The notes under the pieces: model-generated | What the model was told of the DNA's origin: nothing | What the model saw: the letters and a program-made list of their open reading frames with translations, nothing else | Databases searched by the model: none | Shown: one piece after another, positions 22,541-36,259 of the stretch | Layout of the letters: each line of letters begins with the position of its first letter | How positions within the stretch are numbered: position 1 is the stretch's first letter | Assembly: GCA_036927565.1 (NCBI GenBank) | Contig: JAYESD010000008.1 | Location: 111,212,279-111,276,278, forward strand | Direction of reading: 5' to 3' | Source of the DNA: Tuctoria greenei | Taxonomy: Eukaryota; Streptophyta; Magnoliopsida; Poales; Poaceae | Length of the DNA stretch: 64,000 bases | Made by a program: the position numbers and the translations under genes

Positions 22541-25500
22541 GAATTAAAATGAGGAAGAAAAACAAATGGAAATAGTGCAAACAGGAGATGGAATTAAATC
22601 AAACTTTAAAAAGTAGGTTCAAAATTTTTATCACATGTCATACTCAAATTAGGTTAGATGAGTAATGTGAGATCACAAAAAAATAATTCCTATAACAGCC
22701 CAACTAATTAGATGCTTTTCAATTATGGAAAAATAATTAAGAAAGGAAGAATATAGGATTTAGTGCATGAGATTATTAAAAGAGTTCGAACAAAGGGACT
22801 TAACAATTCAAATTTCAATTAAACCTCAAGTTGAAATCAGCAAAAAGGGTAAGGATTTAAAACAAGTTATTGATTAATAACATTGAATTAGTAATCATGC
22901 TGGTTTTGGGAGAAACCTATAGAACATATAAAACAAATACCTCATTCATGATTTCAAATTAAAATTTGAATTTCAAAACATATTTGTCAATCCACGATTG
23001 TGATTTCAAAAATGGATTATTCAAAATTTCTATATCCATCCTGCCATGTTTGCCATTTAAATGAATTCATTTGCTAGCTGTGAACTGAGATTGGTAATTT
23101 GAAGAAAGAGCAAAAGGAAAGTGTGAGGTGGACTCCACATGTCAGTAGCACAAACCCTGAAACTGACTCTGTTTTTCTCCTTATCCTCGATAGCTCACGG
23201 TGTGCCACTGCGCCTGTTGCATGTGCCACCGAGACAAGCCTCCAGGCTGGCCACGAGCACCCCAACGATTGCTCCTATCATCCACAGACCCTGGCTCACA
23301 TGTTCTCTTTATTCTTGCTTCGGTTCAAAGCAAAACTAGTGCTCTGTTCTTGCGTCGAGCTTCACCGCGGCGAACAACGGCGTTCACCCCCTGGTGCCGC
23401 GCTTCAGCCTCTGCTGTGGTCACTGAGCAAGGCGCCGGCGTGCCCTCGTCCTTCTGAAGTTTCCAGGATGCTGCCTTTCCCCTTGTTGTGCCGCACCGAG
23501 CGGAAAGTCCAACCTCATCTCTGTTTCGCGCTGACCCATTGGCTCCACGACGCCCGACATCTCTGGCGACATTGCTGCTCCATGGAGCCGCCATAAGGTA
23601 GGAAATCATCGTCTCAAACTTCCCTCATAGTTTTTCCTTTTCCGTGCCATGCCCGCATAGTATTCCGCACGTTTTCCGTCGGCAAGTTGTATTTACTCAG
23701 ACTAGAACTTCAAACAATTCGTGTTACACACATCATATCTTCCCAATTCAGTTAGATAAGATCTTTATCGTGTCTCCATGGACCTCCCAGAGCAATCTTC
23801 ATCGATTTTAATCCATCGTAAGAGCTACAAATCAAGTTTTCTAATCCGCCGAAGTCTATGACCTAGGTCGTCGATGAACTTGTGGTTTCTATCCATTCCA
23901 TCACGATTTTAGCTCAGTTTAAGATTCTCCATGTCTCCCTTGTCATTTTGGAGCAAACGCCGTGTTGTTTAGGACATTTCCGTGAAGTGGAGGGCTCACC
24001 GGAGTGTAGCCGTCTGCCATCACCGCTGCTGGTCGTGCTTCGGTCAACCACGGCGTCCCCCGACCCCAACATCATAATCCCCATGCCGGATTAGTCCCAA
24101 GCAGCAAGATCCAATCTCCACAGAGCCCTGGCATCCAACTCTGGCGAGGGTGCCGCCCACCTCCGGCTCCAGAGCGGTGCCGCTAGGTCTGTGGCCGAGG
24201 AAGAAGCCCCACGGGCCCCAACTGTCAGCCGTGGAGGCATGCCCGGATCAGTTGAGGCTGTGATCCTTTGTGTTCGTGCGGTTATATGTGTAACCCTCCG
24301 TGTTGCTCCAATATCAATGGTCCAATTCAAACCCTAGGGCCACTGTCATCAGCTAATTCCTTTTTCTAGTAGAGAAATATTTGCAGAAAATAGAAGATCT
24401 TGAGAAAATCACATCTCTCTTTAGGATGGTCCAAAAATCATGAAACAAATTTTGTTGGGCTCCTCTCAACATGTACTTTGCAATATTGAAAAAAATTTGT
24501 GATGAAAACCCTTATGAATTGCTAGATAAGGTCTTTTCCTTTTTTTTCTTTGAGATTTAATTATTGGAGATTCTCTCATTGGAAAATTCCAAAATTTTGC
24601 CAGAATATTCTTCACATTATATTTGAATCCGAGTAACAATTTCAGCTCCATTAACTTTATTAAGTTAGGTTAATTAATGATCTTTGCTCAGCTTAATGGG
24701 AAATACCAGAAAATAATAGTAATATTTCCAGAAAATGGCAAACCCTTGTAAAATAAATATCTGCCTCTAGGAAGCTTATAAAAATGTCAAACCAATTTTT
24801 TTAGTCTCTATAGGAACATCACTATCCATAAAACACAATTGGACTCATGAAGAAACCTCTGTTTTTCCACTAAAATTCAGAGAAGCTTAAAGATTGTGAG
24901 AAATTTTGTGGACCATATTCATCCATTTAATTAGCTGAAACTTTTCGGAGAAGTGCTCCATGACCACATGATTTCACTGTAAAATTCTCAGGCCCAGTGG
25001 AACTCTTTAACTCCAGTAGTTATATGAAGAACTCATTATGCCCAAAACATTGCTTATGCCATTGCTTATCCGAATTTCCTATGTTCCTCTGATTCTTTTC
25101 CCTGTTGCTGCACCTTACAGCAGCAGACTTTTACCTCCTATTTAGTTACTCTTTCTCAAGTTAAACATCTTCATTTGTATTTGCTAAGTTGCATCGTATT
25201 CTTATTTTGCACCTTTCATTTCATACCTTGATCCTACTATGTCCACCTTGAATTTTCTCTATTTCTCCAAACAACAGAGGCATACCTGTCCATCCTAATT
25301 AGTCTTCCTCATTCTTAAGTTTGCACAACTGCACTTACTGTTTTGCTAAGTTACAATCTTGACATTGCATTTTCATATCGATAGGGATCACAACGTCGAC
25401 AGTCGACGATTTGAGATGGACAAGGAGCACAACATGGAGGAGGAGGTACAAGTGTGGACAATGCTGCAAGCAAGATTTGTCCAAGCAGCTATAAGGACAA

Positions 25501-27112
25501 GAAGAGGAGAAAAGGGAGGAGAAGCTTCATCCCGAAGATCAAGTCTCTAACTATTGACATTTATCTAGTCGCAACATAAGGCAAGCCCCGATTTGCATTT
25601 AAGTGTCTTTTTAAAGTTTTGCTTTACACACAATATACTGAATAGACTTGATATGTGCATTAGGTCTATGTTGATTGAATACTCCACCTGCATGACCAAA
25701 TAATCCTTAGAGTGGATGGGTAGTATAAGACTCCCTTGGATTATATTGCGATGCTTAATGTTGAGTTAGTAAATCGGTAGAAGTCGAGTATGTTGGACAC
25801 TACTCGCGAGATTGGTCACATTTTATCGACCACAAGTAGTTGAATTCTACTTGCAAGAGAAGTCGAGTAGTGGAAACCTACTCGCGAGATGCTGCTATAA
25901 GGTTCACTCTTTAATATGAGACATGGATGGGGATTTGTGTAGGTTGGTTTGCTCACATCATGCGTGGGTTGGTAATGACGAGGCAGGTGTTGGGAGATGT
26001 ATTGGTAGCCTCGTCTGTGTCGGTTAAGGTCCGTCTCGTGCTTGACCCTGTTGAGCAAGTTTGAACTGTACTAGAAAGCATACTGGCTATATGGGACCCA
26101 GAAAACTGATGTACCTTGAGAATTCTATGTTGGAACATTTTCAATCGGCTTAAGCTGTCAGCTGTTAGTAAAGTGGGAGTTAACTCACTCATGAACATCT
26201 CACAGCGGAGGTGCACCTTGATGAGAGCTCACTGTTCGGGTCGATCGAACTATTTCAATGTGGTTGAATCTGGGGAAAGATTGTTGTGTGCGACATTAGT
26301 GGAGTGTGCTGACGCAACTCCGAGTATGGGCGTACGTGTCGTGCAGACCAAGTGTTTTGATTCGAATCACCATCGCTCACGGTTCTGGATTGAGCATACT
26401 TGGTCACTGAGTCTTGAGTAGTAAGAAAGAGTAATGGAAAGATTATGAATATGCGGCTATGAATAATTCTTTGTATTTCAACCTTGGCTGCTATAGAGAT
26501 AGCATAATTAAATTTACAATTTCCAAACATTTAACTTGAATAAGGATTATGCAACCTTGAGCAAGTATCATCATGGATGAAGCGTTTCTTGTATTATTGT
26601 GGAATTCACAATGATGATATGCCCATAGATCGCGTATGCTACTTTAAAACTTACCACTAAGGATTTACTTTCAGCGAGTTCATTTCTGCAAATTCAGCTT
26701 TCCAGTCTTTAAAGTTTCTAGCATGTAGAGTTCCATGCTTTAGGTGAGACGGTTAAGTCTTGCTGAACCTTATGCTCATGGTTGCTATATTGTGGTTTTT
26801 GCAGGTATTATAGCTTGTGCTTATGTTGTGGTTGCCCGTGAGATATCGAGCTTGTTGAGATGTATCTCTCATGGAAACCTTGTCGCTGCCTCTCTGCTTC
26901 GTGTTGCTAGTGAGAAGCTTCCGCAGGCATGGATGACTTCTCTTGTGCATAGCTAGTTTATAGTATGAGTATGTATATTCCGCTGCGTTGTACTTGTGAA
27001 ATAAAAGATTTGTGTTGGTTATTTTGTGTTGCTTTTCATGTGTGTTGTTGGGTGTTGCATCGCACGGCACCACCCAATGTGTATCCTGAAACGTGTGAAC
27101 CCCGGTCCACAC
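22541..27112 (+). repeat. Tekay/Del-type Gypsy LTR-like region
   Basis: AT-rich at first (22541-23090), GC-rich with no sustained coding frame at 23100-24340, AT-rich again, then ending ACCCCGGTCCACACGGTTTG just before a primer-binding-site-like sequence at 27119. This mix and length (LTRs of 3 kb or more) fit Tekay/Del Gypsy elements such as RIRE3/RIRE8. That is recall-based, and no LTR start was located, so the left edge is arbitrary. Only the right edge is supported. Confidence 0.45.
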
Positions 27113-27118
27113 GGTTTG

Positions 27119-27128
27119 TTATCAGAGC
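27119..27128 (+). other. Primer-binding-site-like sequence, left arm
   Basis: TTATCAGAGC resembles the initiator tRNA-Met site TGGTATCAGAGC and follows the LTR-like end. The same sequence occurs inverted at 39300-39311 in the right arm. Confidence 0.5.
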
Positions 27129-28033
27129 AGTATTGGGAATAGCATGCCTGAAAAGCACCTATTTTTGAAAACTACAAAGTAGTCGAGTGAGGATTAATTA
27201 TTGTTATGCCCACATAAGGTCTATTATAGTATTAGTTACGTAAGGTGGCAAGCTAACCTATGTATTATTATATTCTATAACGATGCTCCAACGTCAGGTA
27301 AGAGGTAAGGTATGCCCCCGCAAGCGGATCAATTGCGGTAAGCTCACCATGCGAGAGGTAGCATGTCATTGTTTCTGTGGCTTAGCACGAAAAGTCAATA
27401 TGAGTCTCCGAAACTCTCCATGTTTCTGAGAACATATGAGACGCGTATCCCAGCGTGCTTCAAAATTAGTGGGAGCCCCGCTGGGTGGGACATAACCCGA
27501 TGCGCCTCCTACTGGTGCAGCATTATGCAAAGACGTGGGACCCTGTCGGGTGGTAGAAAACCCGGTCATGTAACTCGAGACGTGGCTTAGCTCGGGGCGG
27601 CCCGTATGGAATGATACGTGATGGATGTTCTTACTTTCATATATATTATTGTGACTGCCTGAAATGATCGCCCGTGCGGGCTGAGCCGTATGGCACGATA
27701 TGATTGATCAGTAATTTGTGTGTAGTTGCAAGTACACTAACCGCGTTATTCGTAGCTCTAGCAAAAACGTTTGCGAGTGAATGTCACTAGTGCCACCGTT
27801 GAGACGTATACCGGAATACTGGCTTAGAATTTTCTTTGGTGAGGACGTAGTACCGACATTGCATTCAGGCTACATCGGCACATCGACGGTTAAAATCCGT
27901 GCCGAAGGTGTAGCTCGCAAGACAAGCTTCATGTTAAGCTTAAAATACATATTTCCACTTTAAAATGATGAAAATGAAGTTTGAATCGAAACTGTTACCT
28001 TCAGTCTCTCCTCTGTTATTCTGGTGGAACAAT

Positions 28034-28445
28034 CACTACATGAATATCGATCAATTACGTCGGCCAAGGCCGACGTAATTAAGGCCTAAACCGACGTAAG
28101 TAACTTAATTACGTCGGTTTTTGCTTAATTATGTCGGCGGTTGGCCGACGTAGCGGTTTGGACGAAATTAAGGTAACTTATGTCGGTCGCCGATGTAAGT
28201 TGTCTTAATTATGTTGGTCTGCAGCAGTCGACGTAAGTCAAGTACCGGGATGGGCCGCGGGCTGGGCCGGATTACTTACATCGGCCAAGCAGGCCGACGT
28301 AAGTTATGTGGTGTAACTTACGTCGGTTGAACCAAACCGACATAATTTAAGAGATATAACTTACGTCGGTTAGGACACACCGACGTAAGTTAAACTGGGC
28401 TAACTTACGTCGGCACGGTCATAGCCAACGTAAGTTAAGTTTTCA
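28034..28445. repeat. CACTA-1 left TIR and subterminal repeats
   Basis: About a dozen and a half direct and inverted copies of TTACGTCGG / CCGACGTAA, intact or with one change, often paired as short palindromes such as CGTCGGCCAAGGCCGACG at 28052-28069. By analogy with En/Spm these would bind the element's small transposase-associated protein. Confidence 0.85.
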
Positions 28446-28591
28446 ATTTTTTTTTTAAAATAGAAACTGACTACCTCGCTCGATGGCGAGAACACAGAAC
28501 AGATATACAGATACACATAAAAGATATACATAATGCAAAACAGTTGCAAATTAAGTTCCAAAACATCAACAATAACAAAACATCCATTGGG

Positions 28592-31232
28592 CTACACGCT
28601 AGCCCCTCCACTGCCTCCGGGATCTTCTCGGCGCGTTCCCGAACCCTGCAAAAGAAACATAATCGCTAGTAAGCATCAATGTCAACTCAGTGATAACATT
28701 AGAGTCCAAGAACATCAGTCGCAAAAGAAGGAAGCATGTTGTAGTTTCAAATGAAGTAATGTTGCATATATATATAAATAGCAAACTAGCAGGTATCAGA
28801 GTTGGAGACTTTAGGTAACAGGTCAAGCTTATGAACCACTAGCCCTTTGTTAACTGGAAGCACTGATCACAACTTATTAACTACATACTAATCATTTTTC
28901 CATGGTCAAAAACTACTAAACCTTGATTAGATACACTTAACTTCCTCACCACTATAGGAATCAATATCTAACAAGTCATCAAGATCTACCTCTATGTTCT
29001 ACCTCCTTATCTCTCTATGTAAAATACTAAAATGGATATAACAATATTAAAGAGAGAGTTTATCACCTGCTCTGGTGTCTGCTGCTGCGGAAGCGTAGGA
29101 ATCTCGATATCCTGACCATTGTGTCGAGCAAGAGCCTGCCATTGCAAAATATTAGAAAATATATGTTATTGAAGTGTTGTGAAATTTAACTACGGTACTT
29201 TAAATTACTTGCCGCCACCGCTGCTTGCATCTGGGCCATCATTAAGGTCGTCCTCTTCTGCTCCTCCCTTGCATCCGCTCTCGTCCTCTCCAGCTCTGCC
29301 TGGGTCTGCGTCAGTGTCTCCCTCATGGCCTGGAGCTCCAGCTGGGTCTGCGAGAGATGACCACTGGTCCCAACGGACGAAGCCTGCGACGATGAAGTGC
29401 CTCTCAAAGGTCACGTCGACCTCGAGTCGAAAACTCCATCAAAAATGGCAAACCTGCAAAAGAATGAAAACACTAAGTAGAAGAAGATTAATTAAAAAAG
29501 AAATGAAACACACGAAGAACTCACCGTCCGTGGCCTTCCCGCCTCCACTTGCGTACGCGGCTTGGGGGTCGATCGGCGCACTTTCCCAATCATAATCCGC
29601 ACCGTGTATCTTTGCGACCTCCTGCGCGTACTTTGCCTACAAAACAAATAAATCTTGTAAGCATGTCAATAATAGTATTAGTTATAATGAAATTGATGAA
29701 TTTCGAAAACTTACCAGTCGGTCGGCTACGACCTGACTACACTGCCCTGGCTGAGAAGGGTCACTTCCCTTGTGACCTCTCTTCCAAACCTGGGTCGGGG
29801 TTGGCTCATGACCCATCTCTCGCTCCTGTACAGCCGTGTTAGTGAGATAAATAATATATTAGGAACACATAAATAAATTGAAAAGGTACTTACCATGCGT
29901 TTAGCCAAACGCAAGTAGCCGTCGCCGCCATAGTTGTGCTTGCCCTCGGATACCATGCGGCACTGTCTAGCCTTTGTGGACTTATTGATGAAAGCGTCGC
30001 GAGCCCAGTACCGACAGAGAGCTAAGTACGCCTCGATGTTACCCTGTAACCAGGAAATACTAACCTGCACATATTTCATTTTTCATCAATGCAGTAAACA
30101 TACATAGATATTGTAAATATTTAACAATATTAAAAACCTACCTCTGCGTACTGCTCCTTTGTCAAGTACTAGTCGGAGTCATTCTTAAATACACCCCTTT
30201 GCTGCTCCTGCTCCTGCTCCCGGGGGTGCCGCTTGTAGTACGCGTTGACGGCCTGAATCCGGGCGTACGACAACGCCGCCGTTTTGAGCTTTCGAGCGTT
30301 GTAATGGAACACGCGTCTCGCGTGGTCCTCGATGCCCGGTTCCTCTACTTGGTACCTCAGCTTTAAGCAAATAAATATTTAAGTGATATGCATTAACAAT
30401 TCAAATGAGTTGAAAAAATGAAACAGTTAAACTTACCATAAAATCATGCCACACGGCTCCCTGAACCGTGCCGTGGACCGGGTGAGAGACACGAGTGTAG
30501 TCATCCCACGACAGGGCAGGAAAACCGTCAATAACACCAGGGTAGTGCAACTTCACGGTAGCACCCAGGACACTGTTAACTTGCATGTGGTTCTTCTCGG
30601 CCCCCGTGAACGAAAAGTCGTACCAACATCTATAAAATATATTCAATCATTAAGTAAAGGAAAACAACATCTAATATTTAATATACTATATACAGTATTT
30701 ACCTGTGTCCAACAGGACGGATCGTGGTCTGCTGAGTAGTAACCAGGGGAGGAGCCGTAAAGTGGGTCCTCCTCGTCCGTCGCCTCTGCTTCGACGCTGC
30801 CGCGTCCTGTGGCCCGGAAGGCTCTGCGGAACCACCGGAGTCCAAAGGAAGGCTAGTTGTAGCCGGCTGCACAGGGAGGCTAGCGCTAGAGGGCTCCTGT
30901 AGTGGCCCCCTAGCCTCTGAGTCGGGCTCCTGTAGTGGCCCCATAGCCTCTGACTCTGACTTTGACTCAGAAGTCTCTGAGTCAGACTGCACAAAAGGAA
31001 AAGATTGACAATAAATATTTAATAACAACTGCAATTTCTAAAATAACTTTATTGTAAACTAAATTTTACCTCTGTCCACTAAAAGCACACGACAGCTGAG
31101 GGTGGAGCGTGCGCCAGAAAGAGGGAACGTCGGCTCGAAGGTAACGAGGTCCCTGAGCAAGGGTGTCGTGGCAGCTCAAACCCTCTCACTGGCTTCCCCT
31201 TCCCCTTCCCCTTTGATGACATCCTATTGCAA
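28592..31232 (-). pseudogene. CACTA-1 Transposase_24-type gene (TNPA-like)
   Basis: A plant Ptta/En/Spm-type gene (PF03004), thought to supply the DNA-binding partner of the transposase. ATG near 31229 (MSSKGKGKGKPVRGFELP). Exon-like blocks on the minus strand: a Ser/Pro/Glu-rich block (30987-30705), YPGVIDGFPALSWDDYTRV (about 30570-30480), HNARKLKT/NAARIQAVNAYY-type sequence (about 30370-30190), YWARDAFINKSTKARQCRMV (about 30020-29955), PTPTQVWKRGHKGSDPSQ (about 29810-29755), and the coiled coil QLELQAMRETLTQTQAELER (about 29350-29285). A Gly-rich last exon ends at TAG 28594-28592. AG and GT borders are visible at several blocks, for example CCAGAGCAG/GTGATAAAC near 29068. Frame slips (for example near 29410) and a stop near 31085 suggest a pseudogene. 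Exon limits are approximate. Confidence 0.75.
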
Positions 31233-31439
31233 GAAATAAATGATTAATATGCAAAGATAATATACAAAAGTAATGTTAAATTAGTGAATAAAATATTACT
31301 TCAAAATTCATCAACATCACGATCATGCACCCTACTCCTTAAACTAGCCCATCGATCTTCTTCTTCTGCATATCGTTTTCGTTTGCGCAAATCAGCAGGT
31401 TCGACTATGTCATCGATATCTTCAGTTTCCGATTCTGAT

Positions 31440-34400
31440 TCTGTTTCTGCTTCCGTGCCAGCCTAGATATCTTGAGCGTCTCCAACTAAGTCATTGAGTC
31501 CTACACCGGGCTCGACTGAGAAGGAGTCTGGCAACTCTTCCTCTTGGTAGACACAATCAACCTCAGCTTCGTCGTGGTAATCATCATCTCCTGGAGCTTA
31601 TAACCGCTCACGAGGATTCACCTAATGTACCACCCACCAAGCTTTGAATTTATTGCATAGATAAGGTAGATAGTATACTTGCTCTACTTGGTGTGCAAGA
31701 ACTAATGAATCGAATCCTTTCAACTGTTCCTTGTGTTTTAATTCGACCATGCAAAATTCGTTTACTCAAATTCCACGAATGGAATCAAACCATTCGCAGT
31801 CAAAGAATACCGCTCGAATTGGCTTATTTGCGACAAAAGTGAATTCAAGGATTTTTTTTAATAATCCCGTAGTACTGCGTTTCATGATCTTGTGAACCGA
31901 TTGCCCTCATCACAACTCCGGTATTACATGTTGCCGCGAGAGGATGAAGAGATTCAAATTGAGTTGTACGGAATAAAATGTCGTTGACGTCATATCGACC
32001 ATAACTTCTAACATTCACCACTCCACGGGATAGTTGTCGCAAATCTTCATGGACGTTGGCATCTTTTTGGCACTGTCCAAGATATGGAGTTATTAGAAAA
32101 TGTAAGCATTATTAAGTTATAATAAAACGTTATTAACATTGATTAGTTATTGAGAAAATGTTACATGATCTCAAAACCAGGAGAGAAAATTAGATCCCCC
32201 GTTTATTCCTTCCCGTCGAATCTGTTCTATTTGCTTGCTTGTGGGTTGATGTCTATGTCTCCAATTTTGCTTGTTGAACATACTACACGAAAAAGAGAAC
32301 CTTTTAGAATACATGTGTCGAAAAAAATGGTGAAAATCATAAGTGTAGGAGAAACACTTACTTGAAATATTCATTCATTTCTTCCATATTAGCGTACATG
32401 TAGAAGAATGCAGCACGCCTTTCTTTTTTGCTAACATCGTAGGAAGTGTAACTACCAACAGTAGTACCTCTTGTTGCAAAAATGGAGAGATCGCTACAAG
32501 AAGGTTGGTCATCAATATTGTACCGCATGACCGAAGTATTAACATTTTGTTCCCCTGCAAAGTAAACACTTGAGAAGTATCCTACTTCCTTAAGAGTAAA
32601 AGCTTCAGCGATGCAACCTTCAACCCTTGCCCTGTTACCAACCATTGGTTTTAGATATCTAAGTGATCTTTCAATATGATACATCCATCTATATTGCACG
32701 GGACCACCCACTTTCGCTTCAAATGGAAGATGAATTAAGAGATGTTGCATTGGATTGAAAAATCCTGGAGGAAAATTTTTTTCCATCTTACACAAAAGTA
32801 CTGGAATCTCCTTTTCCAATTTAGTCATCCTCTCTGGCGTGATTTCTTTAGCACATAGTTGCCTATAAAAGTGGTTACACTCGGCTAACACCTTCCACAC
32901 TGCATCGTCAAAATAGCCTCGAAACATAACAGACAAAAGTCTTTCCATGATTATGTGATAATCATGACTCTTCAACCCATTGAGCTTTCGCGTTTTCACA
33001 TTCACGGCTCATCTCAGACTAGCTGCATAACCATCTGGGAATTCTAACCTTTGCAACCATTCGAGAACTTCTTTTTTTTTTCTTTAGGTCCAAGACAGAA
33101 AGGAACGCAGGGTTTACCACCATTTTGGAGAGCTCAAGAGTTTGACAGTTATAAAGCTCGACAAGATCCTTTCAATCCTTTAAATTATCTTTTGTTTTGC
33201 CCGTCATGTCCATGCATGTGCTTATGATACATTCGGCCATGTTACGCTCTTGATGCATAACATCACTGTTGTGCCTTAGAATCAATGACTTCACATACGG
33301 TAACTCCCAAAGTCCACATATGTGAGTCCAATTGTGTTTGTCTCCGTAACCTTCAAAATATCCAGGATGACCTTCATCTGACACCAATTCGTCCAACATA
33401 TCAGATATTTCTGACCCGTTTCGGTGGTCCTTTAGTGACAACGGTGTTCTTTCTGAAGACATTCCTCTGTTGTCTAAACAAGTGATTCGGAGGCAGCCAA
33501 CGTCTATGACAATCGAAGTAAGATATCTTGCCTCCATGGGTCAGTCGAAAGCAATCGATATCCGAGACACATATCAGACACGTCAACCGACCATGAGTGC
33601 TCCATCTAGAAAACATGTCGTATGCCGGAAAATCATGAACACACCACAAATAAGCAGCTCGGTGGTTGAATTTCTGCTTCTTGTAACAATCATACGCTTC
33701 GACTCCTGTCTACAACATTTTCAACTCTTCGATCAACAGTTTCAACATCACGTTGAGACGTGACCCAGGATGATCTGGCCCAGGTACAATGAGGCTAAGA
33801 AACATAAACTCATTCTTCATGCAAAAAGCCGGTGGAAGATTGTACGGAATGACAAAGACGGACCAACAGGAGTATGGTGCGGCATTTTTGCTGAACGGCG
33901 TGAACCCATCTGTCGCCAACCCAATGCGAACATTTCTCGCTTCACGAGCGAATTCTTGGTCGAACCGGTCTAGCGCCTTCCATGCCTCACCATCGGACGG
34001 GTGTGTCATGACTCCATTGTTCTAACGCTCACCTTATTTGTGCCATATCATGTGTCTGGACGTTTTTTTTTTGAAAGGAACAGCCGCTTCAACCTCGGTG
34101 TCACAGGTAAGTAACGAAGCTGCTTACATGCAACTTCCATCGTCACAGTATTACCATCGTTATTAACAACTTCGACAAACCTCGGTTGACCATATTTCAA
34201 ACATTTGTTCTCATTGGAATGCTCTCTCCAGAAAAGCATGCAGTTGTTCGGACACACATCAATCTTCTCGTGCTTCATACCGAGACCGGAAAGAATTTTC
34301 TTTTAGTTGTACATATCCTTAGGCACTTTGTTGGGTTGTGGAAAGGCATCTTTGAACAAATCGATGAGCATGTTGTAACAATTGTTAGAAAAGAAGAACT

Positions 34401-34890
34401 TAGACTTAATTGCCATAAGTCTAGTCACAAAATTGAGGATTGACATTTTAGTGTGTCCATGCAGTGCCTCTTCTGAATCTTTGAGATGTTTGAAGAACTC
34501 TTTAACCACTGCTGTTTGAGGATCTTCTGTAAGCTCTGGTCCTATAGCTTCCAGCATCTCATCCATCATATCAACCTCTGTGCCATCATCATTGTCCGCT
34601 TCCACTTCTTGTACAGCTTGAGAAATTGTCTCGCCGTGGAAGTTCCACAACTCATAATGTGACACGTAACTGTTTCGACACAAGTGCATCGTAAGTTCAA
34701 CTTTGTCCAAAAACGTTCCGTTTTGGCATTTCGTACAAGGGCACCGCGCCTTATCGCTATTTGACAACGAAAAAGCTCGTTCCACAAAAGCTTCTATCTT
34801 AGCGTACCACTCATCTGAGTGACCACTAGTTCTGCTCTTCCAACCAGTGTACATCCAACTACGATCTTCGCCCTTGTTTGACTCTGCAAT
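31440..34890 (-). pseudogene. CACTA-1 tnp2-type transposase (TNPD-like)
   Basis: Catalytic transposase of the CACTA superfamily. Domains on the minus strand: Transpos_assoc (GEDRSWMYTGW at about 34875-34850, CPCTKCQNG near 34740), the Transposase_21 core (RNVRIGLATDGFTPF near 33925, VHDFPAYDMFSRWSTHGRL near 33640-33580, FDCHRRWLPPNHLFR near 33510-33465), a DUF4218 region (GLKSHDYHIIMERLL near 32975-32930, RWMYHIERSLRYLKPMVGN near 32690-32635, MNEYFK near 32360), a probable intron, then a DUF4216-like region (DVNDILFRTTQFESL near 31980, RAVFFDCEWFDSIRGI near 31815-31770) and an acidic tail to about 31440. Several frame changes (about 34290, 34040, 33540, 33170) and in-frame stops in the C-terminus make it non-functional. 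Length and order are normal for the family. Confidence 0.85.
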
Positions 34891-34929
34891 TAATAGTCGG
34901 ACAAATTACCGTTAGTTTCTCATTAATTT

Positions 34930-35530
34930 ATGCATGATAGAGGAAATAATGAGAGAGATAGTGAACTGGGTCCATGCCAGTTCGAAGCCCGACACGGGCC
35001 ATGCTCGAGCTTGACCTCAGACCCAGCTCGTCCGCCCTCGGCTCCCTCGCCTCATATTGAATCTATGATGATGCGAGTTGAGCCCAATGAGCGACGACTC
35101 CTAGACTCTCGTCCAGAGGAGATGAGGCAAGGACCCCGGCGAGACGACGAAACTGTTGGCAAAGAAGCTGTGGAGGAGGCCACGACTACAATGGTCTACA
35201 CGGCACAATGACACTTATTGCATGTCCTGCCCGTCTGGGTTGGTCATTTAACCCTAACGGTTCATCAATTTTTGATTATCATCCGTCTCTGAAATCAAGA
35301 AATTTCGGCAGCATAACGGCGCATATTTAATACTACACCCCCTATCCGGTGCAGTTCTTAAAGTACAAAGGGGGCAACTGGTTAGCTCGGAAACTTGTTG
35401 CCTTACAGATCTTGCGAGTCAAGGACAAATACTCGCAACATCCATTTTTGGAGTTTTTAGGGACTTATACATACTCACAAACACGCCGATGTGAACGTAC
35501 GGGGGTCCTTGCAGCAAAGAGATACCTAGC
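34930..35530. other. CACTA-1 leader or intron region, unidentified
   Basis: Upstream of the transposase start. A plus-strand frame of 93 codons (34930-35211) shows no motif I recognise. TTAACCCTAACG followed by a GATTCACC-like sequence occurs at about 35248 and again at 35576, a short direct repeat. I see no clear gene. Confidence 0.5.
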
Positions 35531-35534
35531 TACA

Positions 35535-35665
35535 GAATTTTAGGGTTAGTATTGGGCCGCCCAGCCCAAATACACTTAACCCTAACGATTCACCTCATGT
35601 CACCAGTCACGGGTCACGATCGTGACCCACACTACCTATATACGCTAGGGTTGTGCTCGATGGGC
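35535..35665 (+). promoter_or_regulatory. Promoter-like segment inside CACTA-1
   Basis: Contains TAGGGTTA and TTAACCCTAAC (telo-box-like, inverted to each other), TGGGCC and AGCCCA (site-II-like), a perfect 18-bp palindrome GGGTCACGATCGTGACCC at 35611-35628, and TATATA about ten bases beyond it. This combination is typical of plant promoters for translation-related genes. No matching coding sequence follows, so any captured gene is lost. Inference only. Confidence 0.35.
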
Positions 35666-35935
35666 CGTATATACGCTACATATATACCAAGGCTCGGCTA
35701 GGCTTCGGACCGGCATGACAAGCTCGGCCCGCGAACTGGCCCGGCACGACCAGACAGGAGAAAATGGGATCTGTCGTGCTTGGCTTTGGCTTATGGCCCG
35801 TCGTGCCGGCCCGGCCCGGCACGGCAAATTTGCGGGCCATGCCGGGCATAATGTTTTCATGCACGAGACCGGCCGGGCTCAGGCTGGGCCGGCCCAGCAC
35901 AGCCCATTGACCATCTATAGCCACGACAGAACCTA
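35665..35935. repeat. GC-rich segment full of CCGGCCCGG-type inverted repeats
   Basis: Dense overlapping palindromic runs such as GCCGGCCCGGCCCGGC. This resembles non-autonomous elements with GC-rich subterminal repeats (possibly hAT-like), but no clean terminal inverted repeat or target duplication was found. Confidence 0.35.
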
Positions 35936-36259
35936 AGTGCCACGATAGCCGGCCGCCCCCGACGCCGCCCTCGACATAAACCAATTAAGCATAATGTCCA
36001 CTACACTAATAAAGCATAATCTACACTAAGCAAATTAAGCACAATTAAGCAACTTCACCACTTAAGCATAATTAAATAAACATAATCTAAAGTAAGCAAA
36101 TTAACTAATTAAGTATAATTAAATAAACAATTAAGCAATTTAAGAATAATTTAAACAATTGAATTCAATTCAATTTCAAAATTGAACAATTCAATTCAAT
36201 TCAATTCAATTCAAATCAATTCAAATGAAATTTAAACATAGCAATTCAATTAAATTCAA

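Noticed and set aside
23100..24340. Candidate host gene in the GC-rich block
   Set aside because: Frames are short, overlap on both strands and show no domain or splice pattern. The block fits the GC-rich part of a long Gypsy LTR.
26753..26956. A 70-codon frame conserved in both palindrome arms (also 39705-39493)
   Set aside because: Conservation follows from the recent inverted duplication. It lies in the LTR and has no recognisable domain, so coding cannot be claimed.
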